DNA of 64,000 nucleotides from Congeria kusceri. Its lineage: Eukaryota > Mollusca > Bivalvia > Myida > Dreissenidae. The stretch covers positions 50,962,181-51,026,180 of the forward strand of contig CM051025.1 of the NCBI GenBank assembly GCA_027627225.1. Direction: 5' to 3'. The position numbers were made by a program, and so were the translations under genes. The notes beneath the pieces were generated by a model. The model ran no database searches. It was not told the DNA's origin and worked only from the letters and a program-made list of their open reading frames with translations. Each line of letters opens with the position of its first letter. Positions within the stretch are counted from its first letter, which is position 1. This document shows positions 25,107-36,779 of the stretch, one piece after another.

Positions 25107-25239
25107 AAAGTACCACAAACCTTCCTCAAGAACATACTTTCTTGCATTATAACACATAAATATTATCTTTACACATTTTTACAGTGGACAAACATCTGAC
25201 TTACAAAACACAGTAGAAGACATTTACAACAAAAATTAT

Positions 25240-25454
25240 TGCACCAGGCTTACTGCAGTCCACACAGGCTAATCCAGGACGGCAGTTTCCGCCTACAGTA
25301 GATTTTTGTTTTGAAAAGACTTCCTTGCAACAGAAAATACCATAAAAGTGGAAAGTGTCATCCGGATCTGACTTTGTGGACTGCACAGGCTGATCTGGGA
25401 CAACACTTGACGTACTGCATTAAGCCAGGTTTTCGCACGACTTGCCTCATATCA
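25240..25454. mobile_element. Palindromic MITE copy, left end truncated
   Basis: It carries GTCCACACAGGCTAATCCAG, TTTCCGCCTACAGTAGATTT, GACTGCACAGGCTGATCTGG and ends GCACGACTTGCCTCATAT, the family's right end. The left terminal inverted repeat is missing beyond GCACCAGGCTTACTGCAG. Confidence 0.78.
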
Positions 25455-25562
25455 TTTTAATGTGAAATTCCATTATAAGAAACATGGAAAATGTTTTCCA
25501 TCAATAATTGCTTTTACCATCCATTACTGTAACAGCTGGAATTTCAATCTATCTTAAAATCA

Positions 25563-25810
25563 AGCTAAATGTTGACTTATTTCTGGTAACATATACCTAG
25601 AAAGCTAAATGTTGACTTATTTCTGGTAACATATACCTAGAAAGCTAAATGTTGACTTATTTCTGGTAACATATACCTAGAAAGCTAAATGTTGACTTAT
25701 TTCTGGTAACATATACCTAGAAAGCTAAATGTTGACTTATTTCTGGTAACATATACCTAGAAAGCTAAATGTTGACTTATTTCTGGTAACATATACCTAG
25801 AAAGCTAAAT
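25563..25810 (+). repeat. 40-bp minisatellite, six identical copies
   Basis: The unit AGCTAAATGTTGACTTATTT plus CTGGTAACATATACCTAGAA recurs without visible change at 25563, 25603, 25643, 25683, 25723 and 25763, then breaks off in a partial copy. Perfect identity implies recent expansion, or an assembly artefact. Confidence 0.95.
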
Positions 25811-27034
25811 TTATGTAAATAGTAAATACTGTATTTTCCTGGTACAAATGCCAATATTTGTTATTGATGTTAAATGTTCGATATTTTGGTTATTGTTGCT
25901 ATAGAATGTGCATTATTATATATATATGTTTCTACCATCTTCATGAATATGGCCCCCACCTGATGATGGAGACGGTAGCAGCATTTGATGCTGTATCTTG
26001 CAATTTCTTATGTTAGCAAAATGTTAGCTATTTAGCAAAATGTTAGCTACTTAGCAAATGCACAGTAGAAGTGTCTGAAATACCACATTCATTATAAGTT
26101 AATGAGATTGGCAACTGCATTTTTCTGGCATAGAATAGACCCTTTTCACATTCCCGTTAACGAGTACTCAAGGAGTTGTCTCCATTGATAAAGCGAATCG
26201 AGAACTTGGCTGACAATGTATTGGCTGTAATTGTACATAAAGGAAAAATATGTTCAGTGGAGAAAATGTCGAATAAACCTATAAAATGTTGTGTGCTTTT
26301 TTCATTAAACTTGTCTCTGTTTTATTCACTAAATGATGTTTACGTGGATATATTTCAAATACTTAAATTATAATGCAAATAATGTAACAATCACAACATA
26401 GCCAAATCAGCTAATGAAACTATGTTTGACATCATAAGTATGTTACATCTGCTCATATTCAGATCTGAATTTTCAATGATTGAAACAAGTCTATAATTGC
26501 TGAATTTATTGCAGTTTACATAATTTATTATTATTAATTCTACCACGGCATGCTGCTAGTGATGCATAGATAAAGAAAGAAAATAACTGGGGGTTATTCT
26601 GCAACAAATAATGGGCGGAGCCTAATGTTTTGAAAATAGTTCCGGAAATTCGAAGAAATTGTTCCGTAAAATGCACGTGCTTAAACGCGTGATAGCATAT
26701 TGTAACAAATCATTTTTGCATTATGTAGCGCAATTAAACCACATTTGTACTACATATTTTATACTTAACTTCACAAAAACGTTTACGTTTTGTTAATATG
26801 TTTTAAATTTGCGCTTTTTGGCATGATATTTTCACTGTATTATATCGATAAGTATGACGTCATTCGCTCAATGTTTATCAATATAACTCACGTCATTTTG
26901 AATTGTTATGATTTATTGACGTCACAGAAACGCACGTGTGAATGCTCTTCCCGGAAAATGGGATATAGATAAATATAGTTCTCATTCATAACCTTTAAAA
27001 ATACGACTTTTATATAAGATCGTGTTAGAATCAA

Positions 27035-27204
27035 AATAATTGACGGGTAACAGTTTGTTATTGCATTAATAACCAACGGTTTGTCGTTCCAATGCTTGTT
27101 ATCAAACCACTCTGGCTACCGGCCTCGTGGTTTAAGTCCTATGCATCGAAACTCCATACCGTTGGTTATTACCGCCATAACCAACAGTTTCCCGTCAATT
27201 ATTT
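27035..27204. repeat. Palindromic element, about 170 bp
   Basis: The left arm ATAATTGACGGGTAACAGTT, then AATAACCAACGGT, mirrors the right arm, which on the other strand reads ATAATTGACGGGAAACTGTT, then AATAACCAACGGT. The centre includes CTCGTGGTTTAA and CATCGAAACTCCA, shared in diverged form with 35610-35780. Confidence 0.75.
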
Positions 27205-27296
27205 CATAATTAATATTTAATTGACAGAAGCAGTTTGTTTATTCTGGATTCAGTATCGGCTGTGGTAATTAAATAACAGCTTGACGGTTACAAATA

Positions 27297-27328
27297 ACAT
27301 TATTATTATTATTATTATTATTATTATC
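27297..27328 (+). repeat. (ATT)n microsatellite
   Basis: About ten ATT triplets with a terminal ATC. The run of isoleucines in the overlapping open frame is only this simple repeat. Confidence 0.9.
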
Positions 27329-27966
27329 ATGCAGTATGAGCAAGAAAGTGATATCCCGGAGTATTCTTTTTTGTTAATTTGTGGGAAATTACTTAAGAAT
27401 TCTACTGCGTTAACCAGAATTGATCAAAGATGTTTTTCTTTGTACTCTCCAATGATAGAGAACCAAAACAAACAAAAAATATGATTGAGAAATAAAACAT
27501 CATTATTTAGTATCAAAACGTTAAAAAGAAGTGTTAATTATCGTTACATGCCTTCAAACTTTGTGTACAAACACATGGACATTCCATTTATAAAATATCA
27601 TGAGTTCAAGCACATGATCAGGATAATTGCCAATACAATTAAATTTTTGTCTTAAAGTTATTTCACTTGTTATCAAGTAGATTCTTGGAGTGAGTGGCAC
27701 AGCAGCCGAGACAATGACCCGTGTATTACTTCACTAATTGGTATGCACTTAATTACGTAATTATTGTGCCACGTTATTTAAAATTAGGACCTAGATAAAC
27801 ATATTCTAGTTATATAATAATGGTCATGTGTTTATACAAGATTATGATCTTATAATTGACAAGACCAACTTTGAACAATACGAAGTCGGTCAGTCTCGAA
27901 GAAAGTACCTAAGTCTAAATTGCATTTTTAGCGACAATACACAAATTAAACTAACAATCTCTTATC

Positions 27967-28867
27967 CACACCGTAGTACCGGCTCCTTATCAGCGAATGC
28001 ACCACTTTCCAGCGACGACGAAAACGGAGAGACGGTGGGTTAGTATATATTGGTTTTTATACGTTTGTGCTTTGATGTTCCAAAAAATTATATTATATAA
28101 AGATGTCAGAAACAATAAAGAGTCATCACAGAAAATATAAAGTCACAGAACCTTATATTTTCCAAGAAAAGGCGAGTTAAAATCGAACATTATGTGTTTT
28201 CGATGTATTTTGTCAAGTTTATATAGTTTTATCGCCGCAAATAGCTTATTTTGCAAAAATCTAAATCGGCAGACTTTTTGCGCATTGTTCCACTAGTAAC
28301 CACACCAGTTTTCAGAATTGTTCATTGTTTTATATTAGAGATATAACGTCCTGTAGTGATGGGTGTACAAAAAATGGCACGAATTATCAGTGATTTCATG
28401 TTTTTACCCGCACCAGTGATCAGTGAAATTTCATGTAGTTAAAAATTTAAGCATTTGTCACAAATTTATCATTAAGTATTCATTTAGACACATCACACAT
28501 ATATTGTTTATCATATTCCGCCCCAGAGGCATGTGTTTTCGTCCGTACGTGCGCCTCTACATGCAGTCAAGTGTAGGCATATGATATTTCGTATAACAGA
28601 CACATCTATTGGCATTATCAAATCCATAACGGACGGCTTTCAAACATACATATCGAGTATCGGTATCCATGAATTATTCCTTTAAAATAATGTTTTGTAT
28701 TGCTGCTTATATATAAATAAATATATAAAATATACCAACATAAATCAAATTTAGAAAATCAAAGCAAAAACGTATAAAAACCAATATATACAAGCCCACC
28801 GTCTCTCCTTTTTCGTCTTCGCTGGAAAGTGGTGCATTCGCTGATAAGGAGCCGGTACTACGGTGTG
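27967..28867. repeat. Pair of 100-bp inverted arms around about 700 bp
   Basis: The arms 27967-28066 and 28768-28867 are about 95% identical as reverse complements (CACACCGTAGTACCGGCTCC ... TTTTTATACGTTT). The left arm forms the end of a 71-residue open frame (27828-28043) finishing SLSANAPLSSDDENGETVG, with a donor-like GTGGGT inside. The arms are more G+C-rich than their surroundings. This may be TIRs of an element that picked up exon-like sequence, or simple snap-back duplication. Confidence 0.7.
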
Positions 28868-29538
28868 TTATCATATATCATAATTATATTATGTACCATG
28901 CCATTTCTATTAAGAAGTAAACAAAGTGAATATTTATCACATTTTAAAAGTAATAAACTATAAATGACCGCTTTGCAACCAGTATTAACCAATATCAATA
29001 CATCGCAGGCCTCGTTTTCGATTCGCCAATAAATTATTGTGTTGTGATAATTGCTAAAAATGGGAATGTGAAACTCGCCTATTGCAAATCCATGCATGTA
29101 TTAAGGGTCAACATAAATTGTGTTAATTTTTCTCCATTTGGAAGAGATATCTTCCTTGACCAAATTAAGATTATAATACAGGTCTTGTTATCACAGTGTT
29201 GTTAATATCATAACATTTTTTAACTAATTTTAAACAGTGAAATAAGCATAATATGTCCGGGACAATGGTCCTGTGTCAGATAATACACAGTTATCTATTT
29301 AGTTAAGTAATAGTTATAACAGTTTATGCACATAAATGCCAAGCTATTATCGTATGTTATGTTAAAGTGTGTTTATATATAGCCAGCCAAACACCCGAAG
29401 TGAACACAAGATTTGTCCTATTGTAGAATTCTTGAAAAATTCAGTTTGATTCAAACACAAAACAGAAAAAGGGATTAAAAATAAATCATAACTAAAAGCA
29501 TTTCCACTGCATAATATGAATATAATATTCAGCGCTCA

Positions 29539-29908
29539 GTGTTTTTTTTTTACCTTTGAGGGAAAGGTGGCGGGGTCCTTCAGATGGAGAATTTTATGAC
29601 AAAAGGGGAATTTCTTTTTTTTATAAAAGCAGTAGTACATGTTTATATTCTATTTTGTTATAAAACATTAATCAATTGCTTTGCTACAAATGATAACTTA
29701 GATTATGCAGAACTTGGTTTGATGGGATTGTTTACGAAAATGCCTCTATCTTATAAATTTTTGTCCGATTTTGGTCAGTTTTTTTCAAAATAAAAGCTTA
29801 CATTCTGAGGGCAAATTTAAGGTAAATACAAGGAAAAAATATATATCTTTTTTAACATGGGAATGGGGCCGAACGTCGGCCCAAAATTTGCCCTTAAAAA
29901 AACACTGG
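29539..29908. mobile_element. Short CAGTG-ended element, about 370 bp
   Basis: The left end is CAGTGTTTTTTTTTACC and the right end on the other strand CAGTGTTTTTTTAAGGGC. Near the ends GAGGGAAAGG and GAGGGCAAATTTAAGG recur. CAGTG ends are common in hAT-like MITEs, but I could not see a clear target duplication. Confidence 0.5.
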
Positions 29909-30521
29909 CACTTATAGGTTAACGTAGGACCATTGGATAAAGAAAGTGAACTATCAATCTGAATATTGAAGCCATAGTTTGTTCGTTTTCTAAATAAAAC
30001 AGTCAGATGATTTAAAGACAAGCGCAACCTGAACACTGCCATTGCGGTGTAGATTCAGAATCCAAGCTTTCAGATTATAATGTCTTTACCCCTTACCGTA
30101 TATTCCCTAAAAACACCAAACCCTCCCCCCCAATTCTTAATAAAACCCGAACCTTTATGCCTAATTAATGAAATCACTTTGCTTTAAATTCTCAATGAAA
30201 ATGCATGCAGGACACCTGTTTTTGTAAATCTTTGAAAGAAATGTTTCCACAGTGAGCTACATACTGACATAATAATGTTTTTCACACACTGATACATATG
30301 ACAGAACACCCAAAACTCATATTTAATGCCCCCCTTTGGAAAAATGTAAAGCCCCCCAGGGGCGCTTATTAGGGAAGATACGGTACGTTACTTCCATGCA
30401 AGCTAAGCCATATAGTCCATAACATTACCTTACGGTCTGCACCCACTGGTTCAAGTACTGTAATAAAAGATGTAACAATTAAATTATATCATCATCGTTA
30501 TAACACATCTGGTTGACCCAC

Positions 30522-30691
30522 CTGATCTCTCAGGTTGTATTTTATGTCTTCTTTGTTGGCAACGTCATCGTCTTCATCATCATACTCGTTGTCATTGTGT
30601 AAATTACGATCCAAGTCTCCTTCCTTGACATTTGGATCATCGTTTTCCTCAACATCTACCATGTCCTCATCTATCTGTGGCTGTGAATTTT
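30522..30691 (-). CDS. GOLM1: GOLM1/GOLM2-like gene, exon 8 (acidic lumenal region)
   Basis: The acceptor TGCTTGCTACAG ends at 30692 and the donor GTGGGT starts at 30521. With the single base from the previous exon it encodes 57 residues, including NSQPQIDEDMVDVEENDD, a central DRNLHND and a run of acidic residues NEYDDEDDD before NLRDQ. This is the strongly acidic, probably disordered lumenal tail seen in Golgi membrane protein family members. It leaves phase 0 into exon 9. The acceptor lies 12 nt from the end of a TTAA-type transposon (30709-31925), so its upstream signals partly come from mobile DNA. Confidence 0.9.
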
Positions 30692-30708
30692 CTGTAGCAA
30701 GCAGTTAA

Positions 30709-31925
30709 AGGGACTTACAGTAATATTTCACGATGACGTCACACCTGTATAAAGTTCACGTTTTGTATATATGAGGCGCGTCGTGGGAGAACCGGTCTTA
30801 ATGCATGTGCGTAAAGTGTCATCCCGGATCAGCCTGTGCAGTCCGCACAGGCTGATCCAGGACGGCACTTTCCGCCTAAAGTGGATTTATGGTTAGAAGA
30901 GACTTCCTTGAAACAGAAAATACCATTAAAGCGGAAAGTGCCATCCTGGATTAGCCTGTGCGGACTGCACATGCTAATCCGGGACAACACTTTACGCGCA
31001 TGCATTAAGACCGGTTTTCCCAAGACGTGCCTCATATCATCATGGAAATCGTTGTCATTACTTTAATATGTGCATATTTTGTACAACGCATTATTTGTTA
31101 AAAGTCATTTAATATTTTAACTGCAAAAACTGAATTATCTGGACTAACCAAAAACAGCATCTGACACTGGAATGTGACAAAAAAATTGAAAATTGTCAGT
31201 TTGCCAATCTGTGAATAGGTCCTATTACCTGTCAAAGAAACACATATCGTTCAAAGTGATTAAATACAGGACACATGAAGGCCATTCATTAATACTTATA
31301 TCTTTGGATCTGGGAGTTGGGAGCTGGATGGGTTTCATTGGGTGTGATTTATCAGAAAGCTTTCTGTGGAGGAAACTACATGTACCCTACCCTTGCCCCT
31401 AAAGGAGAGACAATTACCCTGAACCAGCTTGAAGGATTCAGCAAATCCGATCCAGTAAATATAAGCACTATTTTTACACAAAATCTAGCATTCACGAGGA
31501 GGAAATCAGCTGAAAGGAAGTCAAATCACATCCCTGAAATGTAATGTTAATCACAAACAAGTATGTATTGTAATAAAAAATTATGAAAAGTTAAAAAATT
31601 GATTTACTACTGATAAATTTCAGAACAATTTGAAGTGCTCCGTACTTCAGTTGTTGTGTTGCCAAAACGAGGGGAATGTAACGGTAGAATATGATGAAAA
31701 TGCACAATATAGTTAGTAATATACGTTTGAGCGTGTGCACAAAGAGAAATTGTTTTAAGATTATATTATTTCATTTTACAACACCGGTCTACGAACTGTC
31801 CGGACAACTTTTGTATTAAATTGTTCATACATTATTTATTGTATACGCTTTTGTATAGCTAAATTCTTCAATATGATTACATTAAAATTGCTAAAAGAGA
31901 TCACTTTTTTGTTGACATAGTCCCT
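30709..31925. mobile_element. TTAA-flanked AGGGACT-ended element, about 1.2 kb, abutting exon 8
   Basis: Both termini read AGGGACT inward, each preceded by TTAA (30705-30708 and 31926-31929), like the MITE at 11497-11999. Beyond the first 7 bp the ends diverge, so the TIR is short and the call moderate. A palindromic MITE (30769-31037) lies inside it. No transposase frame. Confidence 0.55.
30769..31037. mobile_element. Palindromic MITE, full-length copy, 269 bp
   Basis: The best-preserved copy of the family here: ATATGAGGCGCGTCGTGGGA, CTTAATGCATGTGCGTAAAG, CAGCCTGTGCAGTCCGCACA on the left; the right half mirrors it and ends AAGACGTGCCTCATAT. The centre has AAACAGAAAATACCATTAAA. Long imperfect TIRs of about 100 bp surround a short unique core. 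Confidence 0.88.
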
Positions 31926-34900
31926 TTAATGTCATTTAAAGGCTAAGTTGCAAGCATTTAAAACTTTCTACAGCCCAGAAAATTCACCTGACACTGACCT
32001 TTATGCATGAAGAGATTACCATACAGTTCCATTAGGCCAGGACTTTTTGATTTTACGGTTTACAAAACCGGCGAACATAAATTTTCCAAAAGTGAAAAAA
32101 AAAAAAAATTATAATTACGATTTTTTTTTTACCGATGGGGGACAAAACGTTCAAATTTTCTAAATATTTTGAGTACGAATATAATAATTTGCTCGGTAAG
32201 TCTGTTTACTTCCATGAAACAGCTTTTTGTTTTTGACGGTATCACACGATGATTGCCGATCGAGATCAACAAATTGTTCCGGAATTTCACGGACAATTTT
32301 TTTAAACAAGGCGTCCGCCATTGTTTATGTACATGTATGCCATGTAAAACCCGTGTTTTCTACAAAAGAGTGCGAAATGTCTGCTGAAACACGACGTCAC
32401 GTTCCACGCATGGAAAGCGTGCGTGTACCGATCATGCGCTTTACTAAATACAGGTCTTTAAAGACATTGGGTGTCCTAGTTTCCCGTCAAAGGAATATTA
32501 ATCCCATGCATGATTTTTGCAGGGAGATATCCCGTTATTGTGGTCAGTGAAGTGTTTCAAGTTTGAGGGTCGTCTCATAAATCTGTACTAGTATCCAAAA
32601 TTGAACAAAAAGATTGGTACAGCAAATGGAGAAAAAATAGGTAAATTATAAACAAATTGGCGTGGTTTTTCCGTGCAAATTTACTTATTGGTGGACAAAA
32701 AATTAGCAAGTGATTTTTAGTTCGTAAATTGTTGAATTTATTATATATTGTAAACTTCTAATAATGTTCAACATGTTTCACAGACGGCCCTTAAAATGAC
32801 TTGTCCATTTGATGACAGTTAATATTACCGTTAGAAGTACAGTTATTCATGGAAAGAATGAAACATGAGAAAATCAACATTGCTTTTAACAATAGAGTGA
32901 CATTTGTCTTTAACATTTGACGCGCAGGCACGATGTGCACGAGGAAAATTTCCAGCCGTTTTTGCAAGAACAAAGCATGTATATAATATAAATATATTTT
33001 AATCAAGATCTTTACAATTCACTAATTATCCAGTCAGTACTATATTCAACAGCTGTAACGATTAAAACAGTGTTAAAACACTAAATACATGCCCATATTA
33101 ATTAATCGAATAAAAAAGGCTCCATCAGTAGATCGAGTGTAACCTAAAGATTCGAGAACGACGAGAATAGTGGGTTTGGACTGACGTCACTGTGCGAATG
33201 TGATGTGATCCGGAAAAAATCATTACTTTCAGTTTCGCAACAACAATGATGCTTTTGCTTATAAAAGGCTAGAGGTATGCCGTTCAAACGGTGATGTTTC
33301 GTTTATTTCATTTCGTTTAAACTTGTACAAAAAATTGAAAACATCTTAGCCTTAAATTTAATAGCTAAAACGCACCAGATAACGTCATTTGACACATGCC
33401 GCAAAAAATTTGACGTACGGAGGGGATACCCCTCCCTAACCCACCCCTCTCGGGACGGGGACGCCAAAAAAAATCCTGTGGAAGGCACTGGATGTATATT
33501 TTCAGGTGGCATTTGTAACAAATAATATCATTAGTAACAAGATCTTCTTGCGGGCACATCGAAACTAGGATGTGGGGACAGACAGCTTTGTCTCGTATAC
33601 ACTTAAAAGAGAAAGTCATGGTTGCATTTTGTTGACGATATATATTTTCGCGACACAATGAGAATTTCTTATTTGCCATGTATTTTGTTTCTGTCACAAT
33701 TGTAATGCAATAATTTAACACACACTAGCAGTTCAGTTTATATCTGATAAATTTCATATATACATGAAGATTTAGCATTTACACAGAGTTGAATATTTTT
33801 AAAAAATATATGTTAAAACTGGTTTCTCATTTTTAATAAGAATTAAGTCTTAATAAGAATCCAGACAATTAACGTCATATTATTTGGACTTTTCTATTGA
33901 TATAGTTAAATTTAATATGTTTTTCGAGACGTCACAGCAATTATTTTCAAAATTTGCGTTGTGTGGTTAGATTAAGCTCGTTTTGCAAGGTCTGTGTTCG
34001 GGCAGTTGTGGATTCCAGTCCTGCACAGGTTAACTCGTCTTCTTTTAAAAAGGCATCTCACTTTACATTTTGTAAAGTATACAACTTTGTGGTAAAATCA
34101 ATTTTAATGATGCTGTTAAAATATATGCATCTATTACACTTATTTACTTTGTAAAATTCATAAATACAAATGGTTAAACTGCATATAAAACATTGGTGTA
34201 ATAAAACAGTTTATACCATGTTTGACGTCTTATTCTAACTTCACATAATAGTGTGTTTTAATGTTGATATTGTTATTAATTATAAATTGCTAATGGGAAA
34301 TCGTTCGTTGTGTTAAGATTTGAACACTTTTTTTTTTTTCAACCTGCCAGTGGACATGTTCCCCAAGTATTTTTGTAAACCAGAAAATAAAAAAGGACTG
34401 GCCTTACAATGAAAATATTAGTTTCCAAAATGGAATTGTGTTTAAAATCACTGTAAGAATATTTCAAAGACAATACGGCTATTGTATAAATAAACATGTG
34501 AAACACATGCACAAACAAAACCAAGTATAAATATAGTAGATAACTCAAGCGTGAAATTATTATAACAGAGGTCATAAGTGTCAAGTCAATTTGTCCGAGC
34601 TATACCAAGAAATCTAATGAAACATATACAAAAATTACAAAATCTAGCACAATGAATAGACCCGGTAGAAGCTCTTCTACCACATTGCTACTGTACTGAG
34701 GTCATGTACTTTGGATTATGATATGCACGGTAAACGGGCATTAGCCCCTCGGACATTATCCCCTTCCTAAAAAAGTGCATAGTCTTAATATGGCTCCATA
34801 TACTGACATATTCGCTAATGTCCACATGTGCAAAAATTGAAAGGGGCTAATGTCCTACTTGGAAGGGGCTAATGTCCGCCTTAGCAAATTTTTCAGAAAG

Positions 34901-34987
34901 GAGATATTGTCTACGGGGCTTATGTTGTAGAATCGACATGCACTGATGAGTTATTTATACACAAGGGGTTAGGGTGCTAATCCTTAC

Positions 34988-35053
34988 TCTGCTTATAAGT
35001 GGGTGTGACCTCTGGCAGCATGGTTGTGGGATTGGCGGCAGTAGTTTGAACAT
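34988..35053 (-). CDS. GOLM1: GOLM1/GOLM2-like gene, exon 7 (candidate cassette exon)
   Basis: The acceptor TTTCATTTAG ends at 35054 and the donor GTAAGG starts at 34987. The exon is 66 nt. It enters on the second base of a codon and leaves one base into the next, so it fits between exons 6 and 8 without shifting the frame, and skipping it also keeps the frame. The peptide is VQTTAANPTTMLPEVTPTYK, then Q: Pro/Thr-rich with no charged cluster, consistent with a flexible, O-glycosylatable stem. The longer open frame covering it (34977-35171) also runs through a poly-C tract and is partly intronic. No homologous exon was recognised, so this is the least certain exon. Confidence 0.72.
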
Positions 35054-35137
35054 CTAAATGAAACAACATGTTATTATTAAAAGACTCTCTCTGGTGTCTT
35101 CCAGTAGCCAAGATTGCCTGTTTTTGTTTTGTTTTTT

Positions 35138-35161
35138 GTGGGGGGGGGGGAGGAGGGGGGG
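35138..35161 (+). repeat. G-rich tract
   Basis: Two G runs of ten and seven separated by AGGA; on the gene strand this is C-rich and lies about 85 nt upstream of the exon 7 acceptor. It makes a spurious polyproline reading. Confidence 0.9.
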
Positions 35162-35609
35162 CTTGTTTCACATGTATTTGTTATTTCTTAGCAAAAACCT
35201 TGAAAGAAAGAAAGAAAGGCTTCTTGTTCTTTAGTAAAAATAATGCAAATGAATTCAACTAAGCACGCAATTTGTATTAATGGGCTAATGCTACAGTGAC
35301 AAAATGTCATTTCTAAAAGCAGCTTGCAACATGCCACAAAATCATCTACAGGCAGTTAAACTTTGCATGCAAAAAAACCCACACATACACCAGATGCTGC
35401 AATGCTGAAAGCCAGTTGACTTCTGTTGCCGATGATAATTATTGACACGCAACTTATATTCTAACATGACACTCGCTAATTTTTCTATAGACGAACAAAA
35501 TTATTGTTAAACTACCCAATAAACAACGCAAAAAGAAGTTTCGATTCTGAGCGGAGCATAGTAAAAAGTAGTTCCAATTACAATCGCAAAATATATGTCA
35601 AATCATGTA

Positions 35610-35780
35610 AGAATCAAAATAATGTTTGCATTATCATTGTTTATCGGCCAATAAACAACTCTTTGTCCTTCTGATGCATGGCTATTAAACAACTCGGGCC
35701 AACGCCTTCGTGGTTTAATTCTTACACATCAGAACTCCAAATCTTTGTTTATTGGCCGATAAATCGAAAATTATTTCTTA
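35610..35780. repeat. Palindromic element, about 170 bp
   Basis: The left arm TTGTTTATCGGCCAATAAAC matches the right arm on the other strand (ATTTATCGGCCAATAAACA). The centre has TTCGTGGTTTAATTC and CATCAGAACTCCA, related to the centre of 27035-27204; both copies begin AGAATCAAAATAAT. Confidence 0.72.
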
Positions 35781-36020
35781 AATTTCAAATGAAGTCAGTT
35801 TAAACATGCACCATATTCCACAGCTGTGCAGCAATAAAACACATTTATATAAGTGTTAGAAAAAAAACACATATAAATGTAATTATATTTTCTAATACCA
35901 GTTTCTAGAATAGAATATCCTATATATGATTGATTGACTGTCAGGCATTGTCAGCCAGTGGGCTACAGAAATAAAACCATTCAGCTTGCACAAAGATATG
36001 AAACAAAAGAGTGTACCATA

Positions 36021-36779
36021 CACTGAACAGCACTTCTAAGCCGCCACTAACATAAATCGCAATAAAATGGCCATTTGTGAGAGAAATTTGATCAAATTTT
36101 GACAGAAATTAAATCAATGACGGAGACATTCACTCGTACATTTTTATTGAAAAATTTGTGATAATTTGAGCGGCTTTATGTTGCCGTCTAATATGTCGGT
36201 TTATTTTGTCCCACAGATGCTTAATCAAGTTTATTTTTTCATTAAATGATTTCGTTTTAAATGATACATTAAAACAACAAATCTGTATTTTACTCTCACC
36301 TACCTTTCCTCATGCAAAATGATAAAACCAGACCTGTGCCTAGTTCCCTGGAACGTTCCAGTTGTTAATATTAGTATTTTGGCAGATTTTATTTTGTAGG
36401 ATTATTATGGTAGGACGGTAACTTATCTATCAAAATGAGCAATTTTTAAATTGAAATTTTACATAAAAATACAAAGGCCAGTACATTATTGATTGTCTAA
36501 ATTTGATTGAATTTCCCAGAAAAATGCGCTTTTTATTATGACATTTGTAAGTGTTGTGTTGGAAGTGCTGTTCAGTGTATTTTGCGACTTTTATATTTTA
36601 GGGTTATAGCTTTATTGCGTTTATTGTAATATCAAATTTAGCAAGGAAGGCATTAAAAATGTACGAGTGAATGTCTCTGTCTTCACTTTAATTGCTGTCA
36701 AAATTTGATCAAATTCGTCTGACAAATAGCCATTTTATTGAGATTTATGTAAATGGCTGGTTAGAAGTGCTGTTCAGTG
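36021..36779. mobile_element. TIR element with about 140-bp inverted ends, 759 bp
   Basis: The left end CACTGAACAGCACTTCTAA, then TGATCAAATTTTGACAG and GACATTCACTCGTACATTTT, is mirrored by 36645-36779. A third copy of the terminal motif is inside (GAAGTGCTGTTCAGTG near 36566). No coding capacity recognised. Confidence 0.75.

Larger units (their letters stand above)
22811..30521 (-). other. GOLM1: GOLM intron 8, rich in foldback elements
   Basis: About 7.7 kb. It contains a long-TIR element (23060-24777), a hairpin (24928-25106), a MITE copy (25240-25454), a 40-bp minisatellite (25563-25810), a palindromic element (27035-27204), an (ATT)n run (27297-27328), 100-bp inverted arms (27967-28867) and a CAGTG-ended element (29539-29908). 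No exon was recognised between them, though a short phase-0 exon could be missed. Confidence 0.65.
30692..34987 (-). other. GOLM1: GOLM intron 7
   Basis: About 4.3 kb. It holds the TTAA element 30709-31925 with a nested MITE. A copy of an interspersed repeat at about 32230-32560 shares, inverted, the 'CACGCTTTCCATG...TTTACATG' block found near 49610, 52480, 53530 and 55090. At 33365-33721 (minus) there is a 118-residue open frame I do not recognise, and at 34730-34900 a repeat with several GGGGCTAATGTCC motifs. Confidence 0.55.

Noticed and set aside
31193..31544. Two overlapping plus-strand open frames (69 and 75 residues)
   Set aside because: They lie inside the TTAA-flanked element and lack start context, splice signals or a recognised motif.
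32227..32550. 107-residue plus-strand open frame
   Set aside because: It overlaps an interspersed repeat with copies near 49610, 52480, 53530 and 55090, and the frame is not kept in those copies.
33365..33721. 118-residue minus-strand open frame with several cysteines
   Set aside because: No recognisable domain, no splice sites in phase with GOLM exons 7 and 8, and it runs through a G/C-rich simple stretch near 33420-33460; left as unassigned.
34977..35171. Single open frame with polyproline on the minus strand
   Set aside because: The polyproline comes from a C-rich intronic tract; only the downstream part, after an acceptor at 35054, behaves as coding and is reported as exon 7.
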